Shown: positions 37,258-47,906 of the stretch, piece by piece | Position numbering within the stretch: the stretch's first letter is position 1 | Layout of the letters: each line of letters opens with the position of its first letter | NCBI RefSeq assembly: GCF_000238295.3 | Contig: NZ_AHCD03000044.1 | Location: 1,324,598 to 1,388,597, forward strand | Direction of reading: 5' to 3' | Source of the DNA: Pseudoalteromonas rubra | Lineage (GTDB): Bacteria > Pseudomonadota > Gammaproteobacteria > Enterobacterales > Alteromonadaceae | DNA length: 64,000 nucleotides | Program-made: the position numbers and the translations under genes | Notes under the pieces: generated by a model | What the model was told of the DNA's origin: nothing | Databases searched by the model: none | The model's input: the letters and a program-made list of their open reading frames with translations, nothing else

Positions 37258-38034
37258 ATGACCAGTGTATTCAAGTTCCGAGCAGCGACAGAAGACCATG
37301 ACATTGACGCATTAGTACAAGGGTATTTATGGTTTTCCAAACTTAAGGACCTTAACGACCCGTTTGAAGGGGCTTATTATCTGAACCATCAAGTCTCAAA
37401 GGATTTATTGTTCAAGTACCATGCGAACGTATTAGCTAAAAAGCCCTTACGATTTATATCTCCAGACGACGAAGTCGTTGAAATGTATATAGACAAGGAA
37501 AGAGGAAGTCCTGGAGGTTATGAGCAATGGCTTAAGCAGCTGACAATGAAAGAAATTGATGAAGAGCTTTCAAAATTACGCGGTGTTTATAGTATCTTTT
37601 GCATAGAATACCATTTGGATACTCTGGTGGATAGCCTCAATCAAAAGTATGATTGTTTTGATAAAGCTCCTGTCAACTATGTGGAGCAGGATAACGCGCC
37701 GGAAATCTGCTTGGAAGATGTATTGGCAGATGCTATAGAAGGCACGTTCCAAACACATAGTAGCCTTCTCACTGCTATGACGACCAAATGCAAAAACCCG
37801 TGGGATCAGGAAAATGAATTACGGATTGTGGGTGAATGTCAAGACGGGAAGTATTTTCATTCTTTAGCAGCTATCAAAGCTATATATGTTGGTTCTAAAA
37901 TGGAGAGTGTGAAACTAAAAAGGCTTGTCAAATTCGCTAAAGAAAACACCATACCGATAATTCGAGTGCACAATGCTCTCCATAACAAACGATACGGATT
38001 TGGCTATGAGAAGCTGGACTCAGTAGTAGGCTAG
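37258..38034 (+). CDS. DUF2971 family protein
   Basis: 258 aa. The N-terminus VFKFRAATEDHDIDALVQGYLWFSKLKDLNDPFEG is the DUF2971 signature, and MTTKCKNPWDQENELRIVGE near residue 180 is its second conserved block (W..E.E.R). Soluble, function unknown. DUF2971 genes are often found in variable or defence-like islands. ATG 37258 is chosen over in-frame ATG 37231 because GGAGAG lies 5 nt ahead. Confidence 0.78.
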   Translation: MTSVFKFRAATEDHDIDALVQGYLWFSKLKDLNDPFEGAYYLNHQVSKDLLFKYHANVLAKKPLRFISPDDEVVEMYIDKERGSPGGYEQWLKQLTMKEIDEELSKLRGVYSIFCIEYHLDTLVDSLNQKYDCFDKAPVNYVEQDNAPEICLEDVLADAIEGTFQTHSSLLTAMTTKCKNPWDQENELRIVGECQDGKYFHSLAAIKAIYVGSKMESVKLKRLVKFAKENTIPIIRVHNALHNKRYGFGYEKLDSVVG

Positions 38035-38179
38035 CGAACGTTAGATAGCTTAGCTTTATCTAATGAGCGTTAAGGAACTAAACTGTTCACGATTTGAATT
38101 AGCTTACAAAAGTTATAAGATGCGAACAAAGAGTGAGCTCTATGCAAGTGTTATCAGCGCATAAATTAAGGATTAAAAA

Positions 38180-39124
38180 ATGACAAATGGTTCAAAACAC
38201 GCAAATAAACAAGGAAATGACTGGCTGGCTTATTTTGCTATCGTTGTATTCGTTGTTGCCGCAATTATTGTTGTTTATGTATATGTCGGCACCTTTGGAA
38301 TTGATCTAAAAAATCGTGACTTTGAACTATGGGAAAGTGTTGCTGTGTATCTTAACAACATACTCTCTCCTATCCTACTATCAGCAACTGTGTTTTTTGT
38401 ATATAAAACATGGTCTACAAGCAGGACTGAGCTCTTCGAAACCAAGACTTTAATAGAGAAGCAAGTCAATCAGCAAAGGAGTTCATTTCAATATGAGCTC
38501 GTGATGAAAAAGGTAACAGAGCTTAAATCCTTAACTCAAAAAAATGTTTCTGATGAACTCGCAACAGAAATTGCGTTTGCGTTTGATAAGAAGCTTTGTT
38601 CTCTTGAGCCAAATAAGCGGATTAAAATGATTAACCAATTCTTCGATGCAAATAAGATCCCATATGACTTAGTGGCGGTCAAATTCATGGAAGTTCCTTT
38701 CGATGATGTACCTTTGAACATGGAAATACGAACTAGAGTATTCTCTTTGTTTCATCACCTTTTTAAAAGGCAAAAGTGGTGTGATGTTCTGGGTGCACAG
38801 AATGCGTATCTAAGGAAGCATGCAGACTTTTTTATTCACCTAGTTAGGCACCCTGGTCAGTTTGATGTTGCAGTGCAACTTGCTCTCTGGAACCGGTCAA
38901 TCGAACCAATAGCAGATAAGGACATGTTGGAAAGGTCTATTTATCTTAACATTAATAGTATAAGAAGAAACTTACTCTCATTAGATAAAGCGATTCTCGA
39001 TTTGGTGGTCGATGAAGTTAAAGACCATTTTACAACCAAAGAATTAATAAACTTGGTGCACTATTTCATAGATGAACAGAATGTTTCTGAAACACTTGAA
39101 ATGTTAAATCTAGAAAAATCATAA
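38180..39124 (+). CDS. Two-TM membrane protein with cytoplasmic domain, possible abortive-infection-type effector
   Basis: 314 aa. Two TM segments (about 16-38 and 55-78) are followed by a helical linker (TSRTELFETKTLIEKQVNQQ) and a soluble, mostly helical C-terminal domain (about 105-314). This layout, including the RTELxETKxxIEKQ stretch, resembles the putative phage abortive infection family (PF16872), recalled from memory and not confirmed. It lies 145 bp after the DUF2971 gene in a region poor in other genes. Confidence 0.5.
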   Translation: MTNGSKHANKQGNDWLAYFAIVVFVVAAIIVVYVYVGTFGIDLKNRDFELWESVAVYLNNILSPILLSATVFFVYKTWSTSRTELFETKTLIEKQVNQQRSSFQYELVMKKVTELKSLTQKNVSDELATEIAFAFDKKLCSLEPNKRIKMINQFFDANKIPYDLVAVKFMEVPFDDVPLNMEIRTRVFSLFHHLFKRQKWCDVLGAQNAYLRKHADFFIHLVRHPGQFDVAVQLALWNRSIEPIADKDMLERSIYLNINSIRRNLLSLDKAILDLVVDEVKDHFTTKELINLVHYFIDEQNVSETLEMLNLEKS

Positions 39125-39822
39125 CATCTTCAATACTGTAAAACGTTTTACGCCTAAAACTCTGCTCCATAATTTTTACATTCGCTCCCACAGTAACCGA
39201 CGAGCGATGAAAAACTCTGGAGCAATTGCCCCTCCCCCAATAATCCTGCGTATTCTGGCTGGTTCCTAACAGTCAGGCCCATTCTGCAAAGCCAATAGCG
39301 CTTCGAAAGTATGCGACCTGGAACGCGCGTATTGGGAATTTGAACTAAGGAGGACGTATTAGCACAGGGTGTGTACCTAGCCAAACCGCGTGCTCAGGTG
39401 GCTAATTATGCTATGCAAGACTTCATATCTAGAAAAAGCCCTGCTGTTGTCCGAGCTTGTTACAAACCAAACCTTTCGCTTGTATCACCAACATAAGCAC
39501 TAAAAACAATCCATTAGCCCACTTTAGTGCATACCTGCCCTGCCTCACCAAAATAACAATTATGCAAAATGTTAAATTATACTGTATACAATATAATTTC
39601 ATTCATGTAAGTTACAAAAGGCTTTCATGACGTACAGAAATCCACCAGCTGTTGAGGTGTGATAGCCAGGTGACTGATATGAATGCACTTTTACTTAGTT
39701 CCAGAAAAACAACAGAGTATTGAATACGGTAAAAATAATAACACTACAAGTTGCAAGGTGAATAAGAGAGCACACATTGAACAGCACCTTGTTAACAAAT
39801 ATATCAACAACAGGAGAATACT
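39125..39822. other. Intergenic region, nothing recognised
   Basis: About 700 bp with short broken frames on both strands, none protein-like. AATGTTAAAT near 39569 is a partial match to the XerD arm. The protease gene's AGGAG is at 39812-39816. Confidence 0.4.
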
Positions 39823-42800
39823 ATGCCTTTTGCTAAACAGGTATTGGCAAAGACACCGGCCAGAAATAAACTTAGCCATGCTATGTTAATAGCGCTGTCG
39901 ACGCTGACGTGTGGTTCGGCTCTGGCCGGTCAGTCTTTAGAGCCGGGCTTGGCTGCATCTAACAACTCGCTGCTTTTAAGTACAACATCGACCAAAGGTC
40001 ATACCCATGAAGGCCAGATTTGTGGGACGGATCACAATTCACAGGATTGGTCATCTATCCAAAAAGAAAATGTCAGACAGCAGTCGATTAGCTCCAGTTT
40101 CGCGACGCAAATTATGTCATCTTTGGCTAATCAGGAAGACTTGGCAGCAGAAAACGGCAATGGTATTCCTGGGCGCTATTACATTCCCGTGGTCGTGCAT
40201 ATCTATGGTGACAGGTATAACTGTGAATCAGGTACTTATTGTTTAACCGAACAAAAAGTGATTGATGGACTGAATAAATCCAATCAGGATTTCCTGGGTC
40301 TGATCACAGATGACGGTCCTATCGCGCCAGAGTTTCAGGCGATACGCGAAAATCTGAATATTGAATTTGTGCTCGCCAAAAAAGATCCAAATGGTCAGCC
40401 TACCAATGGTATCGTGCGCCATCCGCAAAAAGCAGGCTACGGTAAAGGCAGCGGTGTTGACGACCAGATTGCCGCCGATGCCTGGGATAACTTTAAGTAC
40501 ATGAATATCTATATTCAGCAAGATTTATATGATGATGGTTCAACCAACAACTCAGGTGTTGCCTGGTACCCTCAGTTAAGCATGTCGCAAAATGGGCTTT
40601 CTCGTGTTGTTTATAACGGGGACTATGTTGGTGCAAATACCAATGAAAACTTCCGCTCTGTGCTAACTCACGAATTTGGTCACTGGCTTAACCTGCCCCA
40701 TACTTTTGACGGCAATGTATGTACTATCCATTCTGAGGCATTTTGTAACGCGACCGGTGACGGATCATGTGATACACCACAAATGAGCAGCAGCATATTA
40801 CAAAATAATGCAAAGAACTGCCTGGATCAGCCAACAAACACCGAGAACTTTATGCACTATTCGGATAACTATGCCATGTTCACACAAGATCAAGTGGACA
40901 GAATGACCGCTGCGCTTCATGGCCCAGCCAGGGCAACGTTGTGGTCTAATGCAAACCTGATTGCCACAGGTCTTGAAGAATATACCAGTAATGCTGACCA
41001 TCCCTGGGATGGTACTTCTGGCGCAGTGTTACCGCCAAAGGGTGATGTGATCCAGTCATTTTCTAATCTGTCTGGCCAGAAAGGTGATGTCGACAATTAC
41101 GAGATCACGGTTCCGGCAGGCACTCAGGCTGTCGCTTTCTACCTGGACGGTTACGATGAAGATCCGGATATGTATGTCTCCAAAGGTAAAGCACCGGTAA
41201 AAAATGGAGATAACTGGGACGCTGATTTTATTTCATTCAGAAGTGCTGGCTCACCTGAGCTGGTCACAATCTCAGCCCCTTCAAGCACGGAGTCTTACCA
41301 TACGGCGATCGATGCATTTAGTGCATATTCTAATGCGACGCTCAGCGTAATTTCTGGTACAGATGATACACTGTGTAATGGCTGTGAGCGTGTGTTTTTG
41401 GCTGAAGTAACAGGTCTAAGCTCTGCTAAAGGCGCGGAACCAAAAACGTATCAATTTGATATTCCTTCAGACGCTGTGCGCACTGTTGCGGTCATGCCGG
41501 GTGGCTACCAGGGAGATCCGGACGCATACGTTAGTTTAAATTCTATTCCTACTGCGGATAATCATGACTGTGGTCCTTTTAGTGCGCCCAGGCACAGCGA
41601 GTACTGTGAATTTGACGCAGGAGGCGGTCAGCTGAACATTATGATTGACCCGTTTCTTGAGTATAGCGAAGCATCATTGGTGGTTTATTATGAGCGAGCA
41701 GCAAACTCCGAGTTACCAGTCGCCGAAGCAAATGGGCCTTACAGTGCTATCATTGGCGAATCGATTCAGTTTAGTAGTGCGGGTTCAAATGATGCGAATG
41801 GCAGCATAGTCAGTTACTTCTGGGAGTTTGGTGACGGTAATACATCGACTGCTTCAAGTCCTGTCCATACCTATCAGAACGCAGATGTGTACGCGGTTAA
41901 GCTGACTGTTACTGACAATGATGGAAATACCTCAACGGATACCGCAACGGCAAAAGTTAATTTGGAGCGTGTTGCGCCTACTGCCCAGGCCAATGGTCCC
42001 TACTCTGCTATGAATGGTCAGCCTGTTACATTCAGTAGTGCAGGTTCAGAAGATACAGACGGTATTATTGTCAGCTACCTGTGGCAGTTTGGAGATGGTA
42101 ACTCAAGCAGTGATGCCAACCCAACGCATACCTATGCTCAGACAGGAAATTATACTGCCACGTTAAAAGTGACAGATAACGATGGGCTAAGCCATAGTGC
42201 ACAAGCGGTAGTCGACATTACAGGTATCGAATATTGCTCTGCCAGTGGTAATACCCGCTATGAATGGATCGCAAATGTTCAAAGTGGCAGCTTTAGTAAC
42301 CCTTCGCAGGCGAACGGATACAGCGATTTTTCAGCACAGACCATCAAACTGACAGAAGGTGACAACCAGTTTACCTTTACACCGGGTGGTGACTACACTG
42401 AGCACTGGGTAGCCTGGATAGACTTTAACAATAACGGTCAGTTTGAACAATCTGAGCAGGTTTTAGTTGATGTTTCAGGCAAAGGTGAAGTAACAGGAAC
42501 CATTAATGTCCCCGCAAATATGGCTGGCAATAAAGCCCGGTTACGTATTGCCATGAAGTATAATGGCGCGGCTCAAAGTGCGTGCGGCTCTATCGGCGAC
42601 GGAGAGGTAGAGGATTATACCGTCGAGATAATGCCCAAAGATACGAGTGGCACGGTTCCCAATGCATGTGCGACGCAGCAGCCGGTGAGTGGAGGTCGTT
42701 TGGATGCTGGTAAAGCTGAATGCCTGGGTGGAGACGGCACTGTGTGGTTATCGATCGGTGATGTGTCATCTGCACAAAATGTGGCAATCACGACGGCGCA

Positions 42801-43008
42801 TGGCACGAGTAACTTACATATACTGTATAAAAATGGCGGCTGGCCAAGTGATAATGATAAAGATGCAGAGTCGAACTCAGGTACCACAACTGAGTGTATT
42901 CAAATTGCTGCAGGCAGTGAGTACTGGTCTTATCTAAAGATCACTGGTGACACTGCTAATACCAGCATCATAGTAGATTTTGATGCCCAGCAATGCCGCG
43001 GACTATAA
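39823..43008 (+). CDS. Secreted M43-type metalloprotease with PPC, PKD and GEVED domains
   Basis: 1061 aa with a signal peptide ending about ...GSALA. The M43 (pappalysin/cytophagalysin-like) domain at about 110-380 has zinc motif HEFGHWLNLPH (His283, Glu284, His287, His293) and Met-turn NFMHYSDN. Two PPC-like domains at about 410-510 and 520-620 precede two PKD domains (EANGPYSAIIGESIQFSSAG and QANGPYSAMNGQPVTFSSAG). A GEVED domain (IGDGEVEDYTVEI) and a final PPC-like module end the protein. An extracellular protease for nutrient proteins. AGGAG precedes the ATG. Confidence 0.93.
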   Translation: MPFAKQVLAKTPARNKLSHAMLIALSTLTCGSALAGQSLEPGLAASNNSLLLSTTSTKGHTHEGQICGTDHNSQDWSSIQKENVRQQSISSSFATQIMSSLANQEDLAAENGNGIPGRYYIPVVVHIYGDRYNCESGTYCLTEQKVIDGLNKSNQDFLGLITDDGPIAPEFQAIRENLNIEFVLAKKDPNGQPTNGIVRHPQKAGYGKGSGVDDQIAADAWDNFKYMNIYIQQDLYDDGSTNNSGVAWYPQLSMSQNGLSRVVYNGDYVGANTNENFRSVLTHEFGHWLNLPHTFDGNVCTIHSEAFCNATGDGSCDTPQMSSSILQNNAKNCLDQPTNTENFMHYSDNYAMFTQDQVDRMTAALHGPARATLWSNANLIATGLEEYTSNADHPWDGTSGAVLPPKGDVIQSFSNLSGQKGDVDNYEITVPAGTQAVAFYLDGYDEDPDMYVSKGKAPVKNGDNWDADFISFRSAGSPELVTISAPSSTESYHTAIDAFSAYSNATLSVISGTDDTLCNGCERVFLAEVTGLSSAKGAEPKTYQFDIPSDAVRTVAVMPGGYQGDPDAYVSLNSIPTADNHDCGPFSAPRHSEYCEFDAGGGQLNIMIDPFLEYSEASLVVYYERAANSELPVAEANGPYSAIIGESIQFSSAGSNDANGSIVSYFWEFGDGNTSTASSPVHTYQNADVYAVKLTVTDNDGNTSTDTATAKVNLERVAPTAQANGPYSAMNGQPVTFSSAGSEDTDGIIVSYLWQFGDGNSSSDANPTHTYAQTGNYTATLKVTDNDGLSHSAQAVVDITGIEYCSASGNTRYEWIANVQSGSFSNPSQANGYSDFSAQTIKLTEGDNQFTFTPGGDYTEHWVAWIDFNNNGQFEQSEQVLVDVSGKGEVTGTINVPANMAGNKARLRIAMKYNGAAQSACGSIGDGEVEDYTVEIMPKDTSGTVPNACATQQPVSGGRLDAGKAECLGGDGTVWLSIGDVSSAQNVAITTAHGTSNLHILYKNGGWPSDNDKDAESNSGTTTECIQIAAGSEYWSYLKITGDTANTSIIVDFDAQQCRGL

Positions 43009-43680
43009 CTAGGCCTTAATCTTTATTTGATTTTGAGGCAGCATCGAAGCTTGATGCTGCTTTATTCTTCAAAAACCATTAAGAAATGACGCTTAGTGAA
43101 AGCGAGCCTTATCTAAGCGCTGTGAATTTTCCCCTCCTCAGAGAATTGTCCGTTACTCTTTGAAATGGCTTTTCATAACAGAACTAAATTATGCGTAACT
43201 TTACGAATTTGATCTGTTTTTGTGCCTATTTTCTAGAATACGCATTTAGACAAAATCCTGTTCATTTGATGATCAAAGCTTTACTTGTTACATGCGATAA
43301 CTCGCATCAGTGGGAAGTGTTTACGACTCCGAAGCTCGTTTATTAACTGAGTCAAATCCGTTCGACTGTTGTTTTAAAAGACAATCTTAACTGTATCGCG
43401 CTGGAATTATCGACCTTAACACGTCTGAAATGCTAATAAAATATTACTATCTGTTTACATTCATTTACATGAAGAATATATCATAACCAATCTTTTGGGT
43501 GTCGATAAAATATTACAAAACAATGAAGTAAGTGAAATAAAGTCATGCCTTATAACCTGAATTGTATTTTATATAGCCAAAAGTAATTTAAAGATGTGGT
43601 AACCCTGTGTTTACAGTTGTGAACCTTCTGTACTTAATCCTGGACAGAAGGAACAACAACTAATCTAGGGAAAAACTATT
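43009..43680. other. Intergenic region between the two protease genes
   Basis: 672 bp, AT-rich. Apart from the terminator at its start I see no gene or palindrome; the S8 gene's promoter must lie in it. Confidence 0.5.
43037..43067 (+). terminator. Terminator after the M43 protease gene
   Basis: GCAGCATC, 7-nt loop, GATGCTGC followed by TTTATTC. Confidence 0.75.
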
Positions 43681-45474
43681 ATGACAACTAATAATTTAAA
43701 AATTGGAGCCATCGCGCTGGCTGTTTCAGGTATGTTCGCTACTACCCATGCATTCGCAAACGACGTTGAAGCACTTCACTCTGTTGCCAACATGGCGCAG
43801 GTGAGCCAGAAGATTGAGGGCCAAAATACGGCTGGTACTCAATTTATCATTAAGTATAAAGATAACAGCAACCAACTCATGTCTATTTCTGGTGCAGATA
43901 TGTCGCCAGCAATGATGAATGCGAGAGCTCAGAGTTTTGTGAAGAACTTTAAAAGTAAAAAGAAAGCTTCACTGCAAACTAAGTATGTTCGTAAGATGGC
44001 TTTAAGCAACCACCATGTCATGCGAGTTGATGAGACTTTGACAGCGGCAGAAGCACAAAGCCTGATGCAGGAAATAGCATCGACAGGCAATATCGAGTAT
44101 ATCGAAATTGACCAAATGCTACAGCCGTTCGCAACGCCGAACGATCCACGCTATTCAGATCAATGGCACTACTTCGAATCTGCTGGTGGCATTAACGCTC
44201 CAGCTGCTTGGGACAAATCTACAGGTAATGGCGTGGTAGTTGCGGTGCTGGATACGGGCTATCGTCCTCACTCTGACCTGAACCCAAATATTCTTCAAGG
44301 CTACGACATGATCTCTAATTTGTCTGTGGCAAATGATGGTGGCGGTCGTGATAGCGATGCACGCGATCCTGGTGATGCCGTTTCTGCAAATGAGTGTGGC
44401 TATACTCACAGTGCACGCAGCTCAAGCTGGCATGGTACTCACGTAGCTGGCACCGTAGCGGCTGTGTCGAACAATGGTGAAGGCGTCGCCGGCGTAGCAT
44501 ACGATGCAAAAGTAGTACCCGTTCGAGTACTTGGTAAATGTGGCGGTCTGACCTCAGATATTGCTGATGGTATCATCTGGGCATCAGGTGGCTCAGTATC
44601 TGGCGTACCGGCAAATGCAAACCCGGCGGATGTCATTAACATGAGTTTGGGTGGTCAGGGTTCTTGTAGCTCAACCACACAGAGTGCGATTAATACTGCG
44701 CGTGCAAATGGTGCAACTATCGTTATCGCAGCGGGTAACAGCAATGCAAATTCTGCTAACTTCAACCCGGGTAACTGTTCAGGCATTATCAATGTGGCTT
44801 CAGTAGGCCGAAATGGCGGTCGTGCTTATTACTCTAACTACGGGTCAAATATCGATGTCGCAGCACCAGGTGGCGCGCAGAGTTTTGCTAATGATCCAGA
44901 AGGTATTCTGTCAACTTATAACACCGGCAGCAACACTCCTTCCAGTGACAGCTATGCATACTCCCAGGGTACATCAATGGCAGCACCGCATGTTGCTGGT
45001 GTCGCTGCGCTTATTAAGCAAGCCAAACCGAATGCAACACCCGATGAAGTTGAAAGTATTCTGAAGAGTACGACTCGCAGTTTCCCGGCTACGTGTAGCA
45101 GTTGTGGTACGGGTATCATTGATGCTTCTGCTGCTGTAGATGCAGCGCTCAATGGTGGCGGTGGTAATGAACTACAAGATGGCGTTGCAAAAACCAGCCT
45201 GAGTGGTGGATCTGGTAGTGAAACTTTCTATACATTTAACGTAGGCAATGGCGTAAGCAAAGTAACCTTCACCATGAGCGGTGGCTCGGGTGACGCTGAT
45301 TTGTATGTACGTGCCAATGCGCAGCCTACTCGCACGACCTATGATTGTCGTCCTTATAAAAATGGTAACAATGAAGTGTGTACTGTGAATAACCCTTCCG
45401 CAGGTACCTATCACATCATGTTACGCGGCTACTCATCATACAATGGTGTCAGCCTGGAAGCACAAACAAACTAA
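43681..45474 (+). CDS. Secreted S8 subtilisin-like protease with PPC domain
   Basis: 597 aa: signal peptide to about residue 26, I9-type inhibitory propeptide (FIIKYKDNSN to YIEIDQML, about 53-148), S8 catalytic domain at about 155-485 and a PPC domain at about 500-597. Triad: Asp191 (AVLDTGYRPH), His251 (WHGTHVAGTVA) and Ser432 (GTSMAAPHVAG). The propeptide and probably the PPC domain are removed during maturation. Extracellular nutrient protease typical of this genus. Confidence 0.96.
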   Translation: MTTNNLKIGAIALAVSGMFATTHAFANDVEALHSVANMAQVSQKIEGQNTAGTQFIIKYKDNSNQLMSISGADMSPAMMNARAQSFVKNFKSKKKASLQTKYVRKMALSNHHVMRVDETLTAAEAQSLMQEIASTGNIEYIEIDQMLQPFATPNDPRYSDQWHYFESAGGINAPAAWDKSTGNGVVVAVLDTGYRPHSDLNPNILQGYDMISNLSVANDGGGRDSDARDPGDAVSANECGYTHSARSSSWHGTHVAGTVAAVSNNGEGVAGVAYDAKVVPVRVLGKCGGLTSDIADGIIWASGGSVSGVPANANPADVINMSLGGQGSCSSTTQSAINTARANGATIVIAAGNSNANSANFNPGNCSGIINVASVGRNGGRAYYSNYGSNIDVAAPGGAQSFANDPEGILSTYNTGSNTPSSDSYAYSQGTSMAAPHVAGVAALIKQAKPNATPDEVESILKSTTRSFPATCSSCGTGIIDASAAVDAALNGGGGNELQDGVAKTSLSGGSGSETFYTFNVGNGVSKVTFTMSGGSGDADLYVRANAQPTRTTYDCRPYKNGNNEVCTVNNPSAGTYHIMLRGYSSYNGVSLEAQTN

Positions 45475-45549
45475 CAGACACCTGAAAAGCGGTTCAAACA
45501 AAATAGGACGATGAGTCGCACTATTGAATCGATTATTTGAGGTAAGTTT

Positions 45550-45582
45550 GGGCAACCTCGCTGATATCGAGGTTGCCCTCTT
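45550..45582 (+). terminator. Terminator after the S8 protease gene
   Basis: GGGCAACCTCG, 7-nt loop, CGAGGTTGCCC then TCTTT: perfect 11-bp stem. Confidence 0.85.
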
Positions 45583-45725
45583 TGCGTTTTATTGAATCCA
45601 ATGGATTGAAGAATTGAGAGGTGTGTTTTCCTAAGCACAGCAGTCACGAAGACAAATTTGAGGATCCGTGAAATAAATACTGTCTTTACCGGTCTCCTAA
45701 GGACATTTAATATTTCAGGAACACT

Positions 45726-46568
45726 ATGCCTCATTCAATTAATTTTAAGCTAATCGCCTTTGTCATCGCCGCCAGTCTGGTTGTGATTGGTAGTTCGTTC
45801 ATGCTCGGAGGTCATTCGGGATATGTAGAAAAGGCATTGGGTTTCTATTCACTTACTGATATATATTCACTACAAAATCTAGGTTTGTTTCTGGGCGCTT
45901 TGTTTTTAGTGACAGGGATAATGTTGGCCTCTGCACCGTTATTACCTTCTCTTCGCAGGCCCCAATTTGTTCTACTGATCATCGTAAGTGTTATTATGCT
46001 ATTAACCTTATTCGATTCAAGCCGCTGGATAGCTGAACATGGCGGGTTTCCGGTTATTGGGTCTGGCCAGGGTATTATTAAGTATTTCGCACTTTTACCT
46101 TTAGCATTATATTTGTGCTTTGGTACACGTGTAGATATCCGTACTCATGCATTAATAAACTATATTCCTGTCGCGATTGTATTATTCTGGATTGGTGGTA
46201 TGAAGTTCTTAGAGCTTGAAGCCAAAGCGATCGTGCCCCTGGTAGAGACCTCGCCTTTCATGGCCTGGTTATACACCCTGTTCAGTGTACAACAGGCATC
46301 TGATTTAATAGGTATTTATGACCTGGTCTTTGCCATTGTTCTCGGCTTAGGAGTATGGTTTAACAAGCGTCTTGTTATGCTCGTTGGTCTGGCTGGGACC
46401 GGTGCGGTGTTCGTTATGACTCAGACATTCTTGTTTACTGCGGATGGGGGATTTTCCAGTGCAACTGTGATAGATGGCCTGGGCTTGTTCATTATCAAAG
46501 ATTTATGGTTCATCTGTAATCTTCTCATCATTCTGGAGTACGTTAAGCAGCCTGAACAACAGGTTTAG
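45726..46568 (+). CDS. DUF417 (YkgB/RclC-like) membrane protein
   Basis: 280 aa with about eight hydrophobic segments. The second half carries the DUF417 signature VLFWIGGMKFLELEAKAIVPLVETSPFMAWLY. The E. coli homologue RclC belongs to the reactive-chlorine response, but no RclA/RclR partner is nearby, so no role is assigned. The first 130 residues look like an added four-helix membrane domain, making it longer than RclC. Confidence 0.82.
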   Translation: MPHSINFKLIAFVIAASLVVIGSSFMLGGHSGYVEKALGFYSLTDIYSLQNLGLFLGALFLVTGIMLASAPLLPSLRRPQFVLLIIVSVIMLLTLFDSSRWIAEHGGFPVIGSGQGIIKYFALLPLALYLCFGTRVDIRTHALINYIPVAIVLFWIGGMKFLELEAKAIVPLVETSPFMAWLYTLFSVQQASDLIGIYDLVFAIVLGLGVWFNKRLVMLVGLAGTGAVFVMTQTFLFTADGGFSSATVIDGLGLFIIKDLWFICNLLIILEYVKQPEQQV

Positions 46569-46697
46569 TGTAAAAGCCAGATTAGTCTCAGTCTATTGGT
46601 GTGTAATTTTCCTTTTAATGGGATAAGACCGTTGCAATCTCTAAATGCTTAGGTCAGAATAAACCACTGTTTAAATAATCAGTGTTATACACACCTT

Positions 46698-47906
46698 ATG
46701 ACGCCTCTCGTTGATACACTCAAACAGCTTAGATATTTAGTAGCGCATCTCGAAGACAATACACTGGCAACTGAGTACCCTGATATTGCCCACTTTTTGA
46801 AAGAAGACGTATTTGATCCTGAGCGGTGTAAAGATGACCTCGCTTTTCTTTATCAGTTTTTGTATGTATATGGCCGCAAATCAGAAGCTACCTTTAATCG
46901 ATTTCGAAATGAGATTGAGCGTTTTTACCTGTGGGCCTGGTGTGTTCAACAGACCTCGGTGTTCGACTTAAAACGAGAAGACATTGAGGGTTACGTTGAG
47001 TTTGTTGTTGAAACAAACGGTGAGTGGGTAGCGGATTCTGTACAATGGCGATTTAAGGATAATGAAGGCTTTAGACGAGTTAACCCAAACTGGCGGCCCT
47101 TTGTTTACAAGGCTAATGGAGTTAGTCAGCAAACACTTGCATCTATGTTCACGGCGCTCAATGTGTTTTATAAATTTGCGATTTTAGAAGAAAGAACATT
47201 TACAAATTTTGTGCCGGTCGTTAAAAAGAACTGTCCTTATCTGGTGGTTCAATCTCAGATTAAGTTGCCTGATACGCTTAGTGATTTACAGTGGGAATAT
47301 GTGTTTGGCGTTACAAAAGATCGCTGCGAAAAGGATCCCAAGCTTGAACGTAACCTGTTTACCCTCGCCTGTTTAAAGGGATTGTATCTGCGTATATCCG
47401 AACTGTCTGATAGACCGCAATGGGCACCGGTAATGAGTCATTTTTGGCAAGATCAGGATGGCTTTTGGTTTTTACGTATTATGGGAAAAGGTAACAAGCT
47501 CAGAGATGTTACTTTAAGTGAGGACTTTATTGATTACCTCAAACGTTATCGTCTGAGCCGCGGTTTGAGCTCCCTTCCCCGCGTGGATGAGCCACATCCT
47601 ATTATTCATAAACTGAGGGGAAGCGGTGGGATGAATGTCAGGCAAATTCGCCGCATCGTTCAGGAGAGCTTTGACCTTGCGATAAAAAAACTCAATGAAG
47701 ATGGTTTTCAGGAAGAGTCAGAAAACCTACAAGCTGCGACCTCTCATTGGTTAAGACATACAGGCGCAACCCATGACGCGCAGCATAGACCACTGAAGCA
47801 CCTTTCTGAAGATCTGGGCCATTCAAAAATTGCAACGACTGACCAGATATATATTCAAACCAATATCAAAGAGAGAGCTAAGTCAGGTATAAAACGCAAA
47901 TTATAA
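46698..47906 (+). CDS. Tyrosine site-specific recombinase
   Basis: 402 aa. N-terminal helical core-binding domain (about 40-165) and C-terminal catalytic domain with the full set: Arg232 (LYLRISEL), Lys264/267 (MGKGNK), His350 and Arg353 (HWLRHTGAT), His375 (LGHSKIATT) and nucleophile Tyr385 (QIYIQT). No excisionase, phage or transposon genes adjoin it, so it does not look like an element integrase. A dif-like and a Ter-like site lie about 0.6-0.7 kb downstream. A role in resolving dimers of this replicon is possible but unproven; XerC/XerD are about 300 aa, shorter than this. Confidence 0.88.
   Translation: MTPLVDTLKQLRYLVAHLEDNTLATEYPDIAHFLKEDVFDPERCKDDLAFLYQFLYVYGRKSEATFNRFRNEIERFYLWAWCVQQTSVFDLKREDIEGYVEFVVETNGEWVADSVQWRFKDNEGFRRVNPNWRPFVYKANGVSQQTLASMFTALNVFYKFAILEERTFTNFVPVVKKNCPYLVVQSQIKLPDTLSDLQWEYVFGVTKDRCEKDPKLERNLFTLACLKGLYLRISELSDRPQWAPVMSHFWQDQDGFWFLRIMGKGNKLRDVTLSEDFIDYLKRYRLSRGLSSLPRVDEPHPIIHKLRGSGGMNVRQIRRIVQESFDLAIKKLNEDGFQEESENLQAATSHWLRHTGATHDAQHRPLKHLSEDLGHSKIATTDQIYIQTNIKERAKSGIKRKL

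Noticed and set aside
36981..37340. 119-codon minus-strand frame overlapping the DUF2971 gene start
   Set aside because: It overlaps a recognised gene and another frame, and has no ribosome-binding site or protein-like features.
39154..39384. 76-codon minus-strand frame downstream of the two-TM gene
   Set aside because: No recognisable family, no Shine-Dalgarno, and composition without domain character.
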